From Clostridiales bacterium (GTDB lineage Bacteria > Bacillota > Clostridia > Lachnospirales > WRAX01): a stretch of DNA of 37,471 bases. The position numbers and the translations under genes were made by a program. The stretch spans positions 1-37,471 of the forward strand of contig JAISCI010000058.1 in assembly GCA_031265685.1 (NCBI GenBank), in the 5' to 3' direction. Under the pieces are notes generated by a model that was not told the DNA's origin, ran no database searches, and was given only the letters and a program-made list of their open reading frames with translations. This document shows, piece after piece, positions 8,913-16,487 of this stretch; the first letter of the stretch is position 1, and every line of letters starts with the position of its first letter.

Positions 8913-9776
8913 TTACCCCTTTATGCCGCTCGTCGCTATACCTTGGACGAAATACCGCTGGAGCGCCAGGAACAGCGCCAAAACCGGGATGAGCGCGACC
9001 ACGCTCGCGGCCATGATCAGGCCGTATTCCGCCGAATATTGGCTGATGAACATACGAAGGCCGATCTGGACGGTCTTTAGATTCTTGTCCGTCAGATAGA
9101 TCATCGGGCCGAGGAAGTCGTTCCACGTCGTAACGAACGTGAAGATGACAAGCGTCACCATCGCGGGCTTGGACAGCGGCACCATGATCCGCGCCCAGAT
9201 GCCGTACTCGCTCAGGCCGTCGATACGGGCGGCTTCGCACAGCTCGTCGGGGACGGAGCGGAAAAACTGCCGCATCATGAACACGCCGAACGCCGTGAAA
9301 GCCTGCAGGCAGATAATGGCAAGGTGCGTGTTGTTCAGCCCCATCGAACGCATCATCGCGAACTGCGGAACCATGTAGCTCTGCCACGGCACGGCGATTG
9401 TCGCCACATAAGCTAAAAACAGGAAGTCTCGCCCCTTGAACCGGAGTTTCGCGAAAGCGTATGCCGCGAAACTACTCGTCAGCACTTGCAGGAACGTGAC
9501 GACGACGGACAGGAACAATGTGTTCCAGATGAAACGAAGGAGCGGGATCTGCTGCCAAATCTTTATATAATTACTCCACTGCGGGTTTGACGGTATCCAC
9601 TCCATCGGGAACGAAAAGACGTCTTTATTCAGTTTTAGCGAGCTGGAAAGCATCCAGGCGAACGGCACTATCATGACAACCGCCATTACGATCAGCATAA
9701 CGTAGATGAGTACCGTGCTGACCCTGAACCGCTTTTTTGGCGCCCCGACGGGGGCGTACTCCGGGCTGCCGGCCAT
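8913..9776 (-). CDS. Carbohydrate ABC transporter permease (CUT1, MalG type)
   Basis: A 287-residue inner permease with about six membrane segments and the cytoplasmic EAA loop EAARIDGLSEYGIW that contacts the ATPase. The ending VQGIATSGIKG is typical of MalG/LacG-type subunits. It pairs with the permease just upstream (16-bp gap). AAGGGGG precedes the ATG. It should bring uronate oligosaccharides into the cell for the lyase and GH88 hydrolase encoded immediately downstream. Confidence 0.93.
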   Translation of the reverse strand: MAGSPEYAPVGAPKKRFRVSTVLIYVMLIVMAVVMIVPFAWMLSSSLKLNKDVFSFPMEWIPSNPQWSNYIKIWQQIPLLRFIWNTLFLSVVVTFLQVLTSSFAAYAFAKLRFKGRDFLFLAYVATIAVPWQSYMVPQFAMMRSMGLNNTHLAIICLQAFTAFGVFMMRQFFRSVPDELCEAARIDGLSEYGIWARIMVPLSKPAMVTLVIFTFVTTWNDFLGPMIYLTDKNLKTVQIGLRMFISQYSAEYGLIMAASVVALIPVLALFLALQRYFVQGIATSGIKG

Positions 9777-9791
9777 TTGAATACCCCCTTA

Positions 9792-10751
9792 TTATGCCGT
9801 AAATTTCTTTTCGCCTTGGAACTGGATGAGCGTTATCCCAAGGACAATGACGAAAAGCACCATCGCCATAGCGGACGAATAACCGAACTTGAGGTCGCGG
9901 AAGGCCGTATTGTAGATCTGATAGACCAAGACGCGCGAGTTGTCCGTAAGCTGGTTGTCGGCCCCGGCGAAGATATTGATGAATATGTCGTATACCTTGA
10001 ACGAGTTGATTACGAGTATCATCAGTACGAAGAACGTGGTCGGGGAGAGCTGGGGCAGTGTGATCTTCCAGAACTTCTGCCACTTGCTGGCACCGTCTAT
10101 GTCCGCCGCCTCATAGAGATCCTGGCTGATGCCCTGAAGCCCGGCAAGGTAGATAACCATATAATACCCCATATTCTTCCATACCGAGAAGAACACGACC
10201 GTGAACATCACGACATAAGGATTAGGATCGGCGGCCCACCTGGGCAACGACATCCCGCCGCCCGCCGGCGGTTTGAACGGAAGCCCCGTGATCGAGTGCA
10301 GCAAGTTGTTGATCGGGCCGACTGTCGGGCTGAACAAATAATTCCAGACGGCGGCGACCGCGACAAGTGACGCGACATACGGAAAAAACGCCACCGACCG
10401 GAAAAAGTTGCGCCCGCGCACCTTCTGGTTCAGCAATATGGCCAAGCCAAGCGCCGCCGCCATCGTCAGCGGAACCGTGCCGAGGGTATAGAGCACGGTG
10501 TTCCAGAGGGCGCGCCAGAATTTAGCGTCTCCCATCAGCTTGACGAAGTTGTCGAAAGCGATGAATTGCATTTCCTGGTTGGGCGAGCCGTTCCACGAAT
10601 AGAACGCGAGGATGAACGCGAACGCGAGCGGAATCAGCGTAAACACGCCGAAACCGATGAAATTGGGCGCGGTGAAGCTGTAAGCCACGATATGATCCTT
10701 GATTTTACGCCGATTAGCGCCCGCTTTCAGGATCTTGCTGGGGTCTGGCAT
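9792..10751 (-). CDS. Carbohydrate ABC transporter permease (CUT1, MalF type)
   Basis: A 319-residue permease with a cytoplasmic N-terminus, then about six membrane segments. The EAA loop reads EAADIDGASKWQKFWKI, close to the C-terminal third as expected for the MalF/UgpA type. GGAAGGTG precedes the ATG. It is separated from the binding-protein gene by a hairpin at 10769-10803. No ATPase is encoded nearby; such CUT1 systems in Bacillota often share an MsmX-type ATPase encoded elsewhere, which is inference here. Confidence 0.93.
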   Translation of the reverse strand: MPDPSKILKAGANRRKIKDHIVAYSFTAPNFIGFGVFTLIPLAFAFILAFYSWNGSPNQEMQFIAFDNFVKLMGDAKFWRALWNTVLYTLGTVPLTMAAALGLAILLNQKVRGRNFFRSVAFFPYVASLVAVAAVWNYLFSPTVGPINNLLHSITGLPFKPPAGGGMSLPRWAADPNPYVVMFTVVFFSVWKNMGYYMVIYLAGLQGISQDLYEAADIDGASKWQKFWKITLPQLSPTTFFVLMILVINSFKVYDIFINIFAGADNQLTDNSRVLVYQIYNTAFRDLKFGYSSAMAMVLFVIVLGITLIQFQGEKKFTA

Positions 10752-10768
10752 AAAGTCACCTTCCGATG

Positions 10769-10803
10769 AAAAAGGGAGACGGGCATGAGCCCATCCCCCC
10801 TTC
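10769..10803 (-). terminator. Attenuating hairpin between binding protein and permeases
   Basis: On the minus strand, AAGGGGGGATGGGC pairs with GCCCGTCTCCCTT around a TCAT loop and runs into TTTTTC. It lies inside the operon, just before the SD of the first permease. Partial termination here would give more binding protein than permease, a common arrangement in ABC operons. Confidence 0.75.
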
Positions 10804-10847
10804 TCGTCAAATGCGTTGCTTAAATTTTACGCTCACACAGACCGAAC

Positions 10848-12215
10848 TTATTGTGCGAGTATCTCCTGAACGCCCGTATTCATCTGCTCAATACCTTCGT
10901 CAACTGTGATGCTGCCGGTCATGATGGCGTCGTCAGCCTCGTTGAGGACGGTCTCGATAGCGGCGCTGTTCTTGTCAAGCGGCATCTCGAGGTAGACTTT
11001 CGTCGTCTTGAGAGCTTCTTTGCTGTTGTCGTCGGTCGGGAAACCGTCGATAGAAGCGATCGTGTCCGCGACTTCGTCGGTCTTGACGGCCGGGAACTGG
11101 CCGAGTCCGGCGAGCACGAGAGCGCCTTCCGCGCCGGAGATGAACTTGACGAAGTCAAGCGCGGCTTCTCTCTTGGAGGAGGCGGGATTCACACCGGCGC
11201 TGGTGATCGTGCCAAGCGTAGTGCCGGCGGCGACGCCTTCCGGATGCGGATATTTGACGATGCCCCACTCGGTGGCCAGAGACTCGCCGGTGGCGACTTT
11301 ATCGATCTGCGTCGGGATAAACCAAGAACCCATGTTGAGCATGGCGGCCTGCTGGTTGTAGAACGCCGCGCTGTAATGCAGACCGGTCGTCTTGACGGTC
11401 GCGTAGTCCATGGCGACGCCGTCGTCCATGAGCTTGAGAATGCGCTCATAGGTTGGTTTCATGAACTCATACGCGCCCTGAACGATCGTGTTCTGACCGT
11501 CGAGAACAGCCCAAAGCTGACGCGTCGAACGCCAAGTGTGGAAATGCTCGCCGTAGACTTTGCTCTCGCCGTCGCCGCTGGTGACCTGCGCGGCAAGCTC
11601 GTCGTACTGGGCGATAGTCATGTCGTTGGTCGGATAAGGCACGCCCGCCGCGTCGAACAGGGCCTTGTTATAGAAGATGACCCAGTGATCCGAACGGAAC
11701 GGAATGGCGTACACTTCGCCGTCAACAGTGATTTGCTCAAGGGTTCCGCCGTAAGCGGCCGGGTCGATGCCCGCGCTGCTTATGTAGCCGGCGAGAGGCT
11801 CAAGGAAGCCTTGGTTGACGAGGTTGGCGTATCCGGGGATGTCCTTAACGGTGATAACGTCAAGGTCGGCGCCGCCGGAAAGCTGTGTGGTGAGCATGTT
11901 CTGGTAGTCCTGAGAACCGAGGTCAACAGGATTGAAGGTTACTTCAGGGTGGATCGCCGAATAAGCGTCCGTCAGGGCCTTGTAGTAGGGGGTGGTGTCA
12001 TAGTCCCAGACCGCCCAGCTGAGCTGTACGGGTTCCGGCGCGTCGGGCGTGGGTTCCACAGTCGCCGCCGGCGGTTCCGTCGCGTTTGACGCGGGTTCCG
12101 TCGTAGCCGCCGCGGGCGGCGTGGCAGTCGGCGCGGCGGAGTCGCCGCAGGCCGTGAAAGCGCCTACGCACATAAGCGCGCCCAAGGCCAGAGAAATAAG
12201 CTTCTTGGCTTTCAT
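10848..12215 (-). CDS. Extracellular sugar-binding lipoprotein of CUT1 ABC transporter
   Basis: Family 1 solute-binding protein of 455 residues. The signal peptide MKAKKLISLALGALMCVGAF is followed by TAC, so Cys near residue 22 is the lipid-attachment site. A Thr/Pro/Ala/Glu-rich linker (about 25-65) leads to the bilobal binding domain. I start at the second ATG (12215) because GGGAGG is 7 nt away; the adjacent ATG at 12218 is equally possible. First gene of the uronate operon. The substrate is inferred from the downstream lyase and GH88 genes, not from this sequence. Confidence 0.93.
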   Translation of the reverse strand: MKAKKLISLALGALMCVGAFTACGDSAAPTATPPAAATTEPASNATEPPAATVEPTPDAPEPVQLSWAVWDYDTTPYYKALTDAYSAIHPEVTFNPVDLGSQDYQNMLTTQLSGGADLDVITVKDIPGYANLVNQGFLEPLAGYISSAGIDPAAYGGTLEQITVDGEVYAIPFRSDHWVIFYNKALFDAAGVPYPTNDMTIAQYDELAAQVTSGDGESKVYGEHFHTWRSTRQLWAVLDGQNTIVQGAYEFMKPTYERILKLMDDGVAMDYATVKTTGLHYSAAFYNQQAAMLNMGSWFIPTQIDKVATGESLATEWGIVKYPHPEGVAAGTTLGTITSAGVNPASSKREAALDFVKFISGAEGALVLAGLGQFPAVKTDEVADTIASIDGFPTDDNSKEALKTTKVYLEMPLDKNSAAIETVLNEADDAIMTGSITVDEGIEQMNTGVQEILAQ

Positions 12216-12279
12216 CATAAAACCTCCCAAATTTTCTGGTGCTATCGAACATCCGCGCCCGCGAACCCGTCAAACCTCC

Positions 12280-12293
12280 GCGTTCACGAACGC
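12280..12293. promoter_or_regulatory. Possible operator of the uronate operon
   Basis: Inverted repeat GCGTTC-AC-GAACGC, lying just past the predicted -10 of the operon promoter, near the likely start of transcription. The position suits a repressor site. No regulator gene is present in the window, so the binding protein is unknown. Confidence 0.4.
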
Positions 12294-12302
12294 TCTGTAC
12301 TT

Positions 12303-12331
12303 ATTGTACCCTAACGGGCGCGAAATAGTAA
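12303..12331 (-). promoter_or_regulatory. Probable promoter of the uronate operon
   Basis: On the minus strand, -35 TTACTA (12331-12326), a 17-bp spacer and -10 TACAAT (12308-12303), giving a leader of about 80 nt before the binding-protein gene. The -35 is weak, which would suit a regulated promoter. Confidence 0.5.
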
Positions 12332-12440
12332 TGTATTAATGAATGAATTTCATATAAAATTTTTATGGGGGATCGGGACGGGGCCGAATCATGTCTATCA
12401 TGCCCGCTCGGGGCATATCCTGTTACTGGAGGCGACCGGA

Positions 12441-13019
12441 TTGCTCAACTATCTTTGGACGGGAATGATCGTAATAGGCATAGTCGTCGCGGCGCTCAAC
12501 GGCAGGATACCGGCGGTTACGGCGGCGGCGCTGGATTCCGCGAAAGAGGCCGTGCAGCTCTGCGTAACTATGCTCGGCGTCATGAGCATGTGGACGGGTC
12601 TGATGAAGATAGCGGAGGAATCGGGGATCATCAGCGGAATGCAGCGCCGTATGCGGCCGCTGATACGGTTCCTGTTCCCGAGGCTGGACGCGGACGGCGC
12701 GGCGGCGAAGCACATTTCGACGAACGTTATCGCGAATATACTGGGCCTGGGATGGGCCGCGACGCCCGCGGGCCTGCTCGCCATGGAGGAGCTTCAAAAG
12801 CTGAACAAGCGGAAAGACCGCGCCAGCCGCGAGATGTGCATGTTCATGATATTCAATATGTCGAGCCTGCAGATTATTTCCGTCAACCTGATAGCCTACC
12901 GCAGCCAATACAACTCCGCCAATCCCTCGGAGATAATCGGCCCGGGGCTGGCGGCGACTCTTGCCACCACAATAGCCGGAGTAGCGGCGGCGAAACTGTT
13001 CGAGCGCTTCGACCCGTAG
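12441..13019 (+). CDS. spmA: Spore maturation protein A
   Basis: Membrane protein of 192 residues with several hydrophobic segments, of the nucleoside-recognition (Gate) domain family. With SpmB it is needed for spore core dehydration in Bacillus. Features match B. subtilis SpmA (about 196 residues): the start LNYLWTGMIVIGIVVAALNG, GLMKIAEESG, and a central NVIANILGLGWAATPAGLLA. I choose TTG at 12441 because it aligns with the family start and GGAGG lies 8 nt upstream. The frame is open for 34 more codons upstream, but they look unlike the family. It is separated from spmB by a mobile element. Confidence 0.93.
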   Translation: MLNYLWTGMIVIGIVVAALNGRIPAVTAAALDSAKEAVQLCVTMLGVMSMWTGLMKIAEESGIISGMQRRMRPLIRFLFPRLDADGAAAKHISTNVIANILGLGWAATPAGLLAMEELQKLNKRKDRASREMCMFMIFNMSSLQIISVNLIAYRSQYNSANPSEIIGPGLAATLATTIAGVAAAKLFERFDP

Positions 13020-13022
13020 GAA

Positions 13023-13333
13023 TTAAGAATCTGTATTCATTAGTGGAATCGGCGGATTTTCGCGATGATTTTCCGCCGGGCGAGGAAGCGGAAAACGCCG
13101 CGTACTCAGAGAGTACGCAAATTCTTGGCTGACGACGACGAAGATGGCTTGATGAATTTTGCGTGATGGAATTTTGCGTGGTTCGAAGCATTATCGTGTG
13201 GTTCAAACGATAATGCGATGCGAAATTCATTCAAGCAAAATTCAGATGTTGTCTAAGACAACATCAAACGTCGATCAACGACGGGAAATCAGCCGAAAAG
13301 ACGTCGATTCCATCTATGAATACAGGTTCTAAG
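13023..13333. mobile_element. MITE-like element M1, long copy, between spmA and spmB
   Basis: About 311 bp with inverted ends of roughly 50 bp. The left end starts TTAAGAATCTGTATTCATTA; the right end, read inward, starts CTTAGAACCTGTATTCATAG. Both continue with GGAATCG...TTTTCG..TGATTT. There is no credible gene inside; the middle carries a hairpin-unit array (13152-13245). It begins 3 bp after the spmA stop. A short derivative lies at 16373-16443. No target duplication is clear. Confidence 0.75.
13152..13245. repeat. Hairpin-unit array inside M1
   Basis: Two GAATTTTGCGTG units, then GAAGCATTATCGTGTGG facing ACGATAATGC, then GCGAAATTC and CAAGCAAAATTC. The first and last units are complementary, as are the two middle ones, so the stretch can form a nested hairpin. 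The architecture is the same as in the array at 35846-36017. Confidence 0.75.
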
Positions 13334-13364
13334 ATAAGGCCTTGCGGCTCCGCCCCAAACCCCG

Positions 13365-13383
13365 CCGGGGATATAATCCCCGG
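13365..13383. repeat. GC-rich palindrome upstream of spmB
   Basis: CCGGGGAT-ATA-ATCCCCGG is an 8-bp perfect stem with a 3-nt centre. It is set in a stretch beginning CTTGCGGCTCCGCCCCAAAC (13341), a style of dispersed repeat I recall from clostridial genomes. It lies about 40 bp before the spmB start and could affect its expression. It is separate from M1. Confidence 0.6.
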
Positions 13384-13420
13384 ACCCCGTTGGTATGATA
13401 CCTATATAGAGGCTGGTTTT

Positions 13421-13954
13421 ATGTCCTTCCTTCTCTATCTGTCCGATTTTATGGTGCCGCTCATAGTTTTCGGCATCGTGGCATATGGCGTGTCAAAAAA
13501 AACGCCCGTCTTCGACAGTTTCGTCTCCGGGGCGAAAGACGGCTTCGGCACCGTCGTCGGCATACTCCCGACGCTCGTCGGGCTGATGGTCGCCGTCGGG
13601 ATACTCCGCGCGTCAGGCGCGCTCGATCTGCTCTCGTCGGCGGTCGCCCCTGTAACCGACGCGGTCGGTTTCCCAAAGGAAGCCCTTCCTATCACGTTCA
13701 TGCGCCTGGTTTCGTCGTCGGCTTCCACGGGGCTGCTGCTTGACATCTTCAAAAACTACGGCGCGGATTCGTTTGTAGGCCGCTTTGTCTCGGTCATGAT
13801 GAGCTGCACCGAGACTGTATTCTATACTATGAGCGTCTACTTCATGGCCGTCAAAGTGACGAAGACTCGCTATACATTGGCCGGCGCCCTGATCGCCAAC
13901 TTCGTCGGCGTGGCCGTGTCGATTGTCATAACCAAGCTGGCGTTCGGCTACTAG
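13421..13954 (+). CDS. spmB: Spore maturation protein B
   Basis: Membrane protein of 177 residues with four or five hydrophobic segments, of the nucleoside-recognition domain family; partner of SpmA in spore core dehydration. Typical features are DFMVPLIVFGIVAYG near the N-terminus, VDSFVSGAKDG-like FDSFVSGAKDGF, FMRLVSSSASTGLLLDIFKN, and SCTETVFYTMSVYF. I use ATG 13421, which aligns with the B. subtilis start (178 residues) and has GAGG about 9 nt upstream; the 35 in-frame codons upstream fall in repeat DNA. The gap of about 400 bp to spmA is unusual. Confidence 0.93.
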   Translation: MSFLLYLSDFMVPLIVFGIVAYGVSKKTPVFDSFVSGAKDGFGTVVGILPTLVGLMVAVGILRASGALDLLSSAVAPVTDAVGFPKEALPITFMRLVSSSASTGLLLDIFKNYGADSFVGRFVSVMMSCTETVFYTMSVYFMAVKVTKTRYTLAGALIANFVGVAVSIVITKLAFGY

Positions 13955-13990
13955 GGAGCGCTTATGCTACTCGTATATCCATCCATCGAG

Positions 13991-14026
13991 AATAATATAA
14001 GGGCGCCGCTCAAACGCCCGGCGCCC
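13991..14026 (-). terminator. Terminator of clpA
   Basis: On the minus strand GGGCGCCG (14026-14019) pairs with CGGCGCCC (14008-14001) around a 10-nt loop that holds the clpA stop codon, followed by TTATATTATT. It lies between the convergent spmB and clpA genes. Confidence 0.75.
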
Positions 14027-16268
14027 CGTCAATTGCCAATTTCCCCGCCTTCACCGCGACGACGATCCCGCCCTCCCGCGGACCGCCGCCCAGCAGGTGA
14101 TCCACTATCAGCTTCTTCAAGTCCTTCTCTACGACGCGGATTATCTCCCTGGCGCCGTATTCCTCGGAGAGGCCGAGCCGCGCGATATAATCAAGCGCTT
14201 CCTCCGTCGGGGATACGGACGCCCCGCGAGCCGCGAGCCGCGCGTTCAGCTTCGCTACGGCCTTTTCGGTTACGCGCCGCGCCATGCCCTCGTCCACGCG
14301 GCCGAACGTCACGATCTCATCCAGGCGGTTGCGGAACTCGGGCGAGAACACCCTGCCGACCGCCTTGCCGACGGCGTCCGCGCCCGCGCGCCGACCGTCG
14401 AAGCCGATAACGCCCTTGTTCATCTCCGAAGCGCCCGCGTTGGACGTCATTATGATTATCGCGCTGCGGAAATCCGCCGAGCGCCCCGCGTTGTCCGTCA
14501 GCTTGCCGTAGTCCAGCGCCTGCAGCAATACGTTCATTATATCCGGATGCGCCTTCTCAATCTCGTCGAGCAGCAGCACGCAGTGCGGATTTTTGCGGAT
14601 CGCGTCGGTCAGCAGGCCGCCCTCGTCGTAGCCGACGTATCCGGGCGGGGCGCCGATGAGCCTGGCCACCGCGTGCGCCTCCTGATATTCGGACATATCG
14701 AAGCGCGTGAGCCGGATATTCAGTATCTCCGCAAGGGATTTCGCCACCTCGGTCTTGCCGACGCCCGTCGGGCCGACGAACAGGAAGCTGGCCACAGGCT
14801 TCTCGCCGTCGGACAGGCCGAGCCGAGCCGCCTGTATGGCGTCGGCGACGCACTCGACCGCGCGTTCCTGTCCGAAGACGCGTTTTTTCAGTTCCGCTTC
14901 CAGATCGGCGGCTTCCTCCGCCTCGTCCCGCGTTACGCTCGAGACCGGCACCTTTGCCATGAACGATATGACGCTCTCCACATCCGCGCGGGTTATCTCC
15001 GCTTTGTCCGGACCGTCGCCGCGGGCAATGCGGCTGGCCGCGCCGCACTCGTCCATAACGTCGATGGCTTTGTCCGGCAGATTGCGGTCGGGCAGGTATT
15101 TTACGGACAGCTCGCAGATGAGCCGGATTATGCCGTCGGGGAATACCGCGTTGTGGAACGACTCGTAGCGCTCGCGCACGCCGCGCAGAATCTCGACCGA
15201 GTCGTCCACGGACGGCTCGTCAACGTCGATCTTGGCGAAGCGCCGCGTCAGCGCCGAGTCTTTCTCAAAATATTTTTTATATTCGTCAAACGTCGTCGAG
15301 CCTATGAAGCGGATCGTGCCTTTCGTAAGGTAAGGCTTGAGTATGCCGGCCGCGTCCAGCGAGCCGCCCGAAACGGCGCCCGCGCCGACGATGTTGTGAA
15401 TCTCGTCGAAATAGAGTATTGCGTTCTTCTCTTTCTCAGCGTCGCCGAGTATGGCCAGCAGGCGCTCCTCAAAATCGCCGCGGTATTTTGTCCCCGCGAC
15501 TACCACGCCCATGTCGAGATAATATATCCGCGAACCCTTCAGCGGCTCCGGTACGCTGCCCTCGGCGACGCGGCGCGCCAGACCCTCGACTATAGCCGTC
15601 TTGCCGACGCCGGCCTCTCCCACGTGTATCGGGTTATTCTTGCGGCGGCGGCACAGCACGCGCAGCGTCCGCTCCAGCGTGTCCTCGCGCCCGACGATCG
15701 GATCCAGCTTACCCTCCGCCGCGCGTTTCGTCAGGTCTACGGCGTATTTCGCCAGCGCGCCGCTGGCCGATTCCCGCGCGTCGCCGTCCTCGTCCGCCGG
15801 ATCCGGCGCGTCCGCGTCGTCCGGCCCGCCCTCGGTTTCGGAGGCTGATACGCCGCTGGCCGCGAACTTGAGCACGCTGAGCCGCGACACGCCGTTCTTC
15901 GAGAGAATGTACACCGCGTGCGACTCGGGCAGGTTGAACATCGTCACGATAAGATCAATGAGCGAAATCTCGGGCTTGCCGCTGTTGAGTCCGCGCGCGT
16001 ATGCTATCTCGAACATCTTCATGAGCATGAATGAGTCCGACGGCGGCGCGGCTCCGGGCGACTTGAGGAACGTTTTGTCCATGAACGCCGAAAGCTCGTC
16101 GAAAATACGGCTGAGATTGCCGCCCGACTCGCGCACCAGACGCTTGCCCTCGTCGAAGAGCAGCGACGCGTACAGGAAATGTTCCGGCGTAACGAACTCG
16201 TGCGATTTGAGCTTCGCCTCGTTGCGCGCCACGAAATATATTTGGTTGGCGATGGTGTCCAGCTTCAT
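14010..16268 (-). CDS. clpA: ATP-dependent Clp protease ATP-binding subunit ClpA
   Basis: Hsp100 unfoldase of 752 residues that feeds substrates to ClpP. It has a Clp N-domain (about 1-140), an acidic linker (about 145-170), AAA module 1 with Walker A GEAGVGKT (217-224) and DEIHN, and AAA module 2 with GPTGVGKT (499-506) and DEIEKAHPDI. There is no long ClpB/ClpC-type middle domain. VIGFDGRR (IGF at about 621-623) is the ClpP-docking loop. I choose ATG 16268, 6 nt from AGGTG; ATG 16271 and GTG 16277 are alternatives. It lies downstream of its adaptor clpS on the same strand, with an M2 element between them. Confidence 0.95.
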   Translation of the reverse strand: MKLDTIANQIYFVARNEAKLKSHEFVTPEHFLYASLLFDEGKRLVRESGGNLSRIFDELSAFMDKTFLKSPGAAPPSDSFMLMKMFEIAYARGLNSGKPEISLIDLIVTMFNLPESHAVYILSKNGVSRLSVLKFAASGVSASETEGGPDDADAPDPADEDGDARESASGALAKYAVDLTKRAAEGKLDPIVGREDTLERTLRVLCRRRKNNPIHVGEAGVGKTAIVEGLARRVAEGSVPEPLKGSRIYYLDMGVVVAGTKYRGDFEERLLAILGDAEKEKNAILYFDEIHNIVGAGAVSGGSLDAAGILKPYLTKGTIRFIGSTTFDEYKKYFEKDSALTRRFAKIDVDEPSVDDSVEILRGVRERYESFHNAVFPDGIIRLICELSVKYLPDRNLPDKAIDVMDECGAASRIARGDGPDKAEITRADVESVISFMAKVPVSSVTRDEAEEAADLEAELKKRVFGQERAVECVADAIQAARLGLSDGEKPVASFLFVGPTGVGKTEVAKSLAEILNIRLTRFDMSEYQEAHAVARLIGAPPGYVGYDEGGLLTDAIRKNPHCVLLLDEIEKAHPDIMNVLLQALDYGKLTDNAGRSADFRSAIIIMTSNAGASEMNKGVIGFDGRRAGADAVGKAVGRVFSPEFRNRLDEIVTFGRVDEGMARRVTEKAVAKLNARLAARGASVSPTEEALDYIARLGLSEEYGAREIIRVVEKDLKKLIVDHLLGGGPREGGIVVAVKAGKLAIDGAPGV

Positions 16269-16286
16269 CATATTCACCTGTTAACG

Positions 16287-16486
16287 CTAATTCCATTTAG
16301 ATTTTCGCCGAATATTTTTCGAGCTTGCGCGCCGGAAATTTTCGTGAACCAGGCAAACTTCCGCCGCGAGGTTTAAGAACCTGTATTAATAGATGGAATC
16401 GAGGTTTTCTCGGCTGATTTCACTAATGAATACAGGTTCTAAGCCGCGAACCGAAAAATATCCGGCTTCCTTTGAAATGGAATTAG
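16287..16486. mobile_element. MITE-like element M2, short copy, between clpS and clpA
   Basis: Inverted ends: the left starts CTAATTCCATTTAGATTTTC; the right, read inward, starts CTAATTCCATTTCAAAGGAA. Both reach ATTTTTCG after about 35 bp. Inside, AACCAGGCAAACTTCCG is shared with the long copy at 35798-36076, which has both end types in the opposite orientation. The right end lies 1 bp from the clpS stop codon. It carries a nested M1 copy (16373-16443). No gene. Confidence 0.75.
16373..16443. mobile_element. M1 short derivative nested in M2
   Basis: A 71-bp element made of one complete M1 end (TTAAGAACCTGTATTAATAG through GGCTGATTTC) joined directly to about 22 bp of the other (ACTAATGAATACAGGTTCTA). 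Compared with the long M1 at 13023-13333, the whole interior is missing and the orientation is reversed. Confidence 0.75.
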
Positions 16487-16487
16487 T

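Noticed and set aside
8908-9387. Upstream extension of the GH88 gene
   Set aside because: The frame is open, but it overlaps the permease gene in a different frame and the extra residues look like its shadow; the TTG at 8907 has a good SD and fits the family start.
12339-12440. Longer N-terminus of SpmA
   Set aside because: The 34 extra codons do not resemble the family, while TTG 12441 aligns with the B. subtilis start and has GGAGG.
14097-15848. Long open frame antisense to clpA
   Set aside because: A shadow of the GC-rich clpA codons; composition is rich in Arg/Val/Gly with no recognisable domain. The same applies to long antisense frames at 10851-12089, 20557-21723, 25203-26789, 30821-32428 and 32699-34006.
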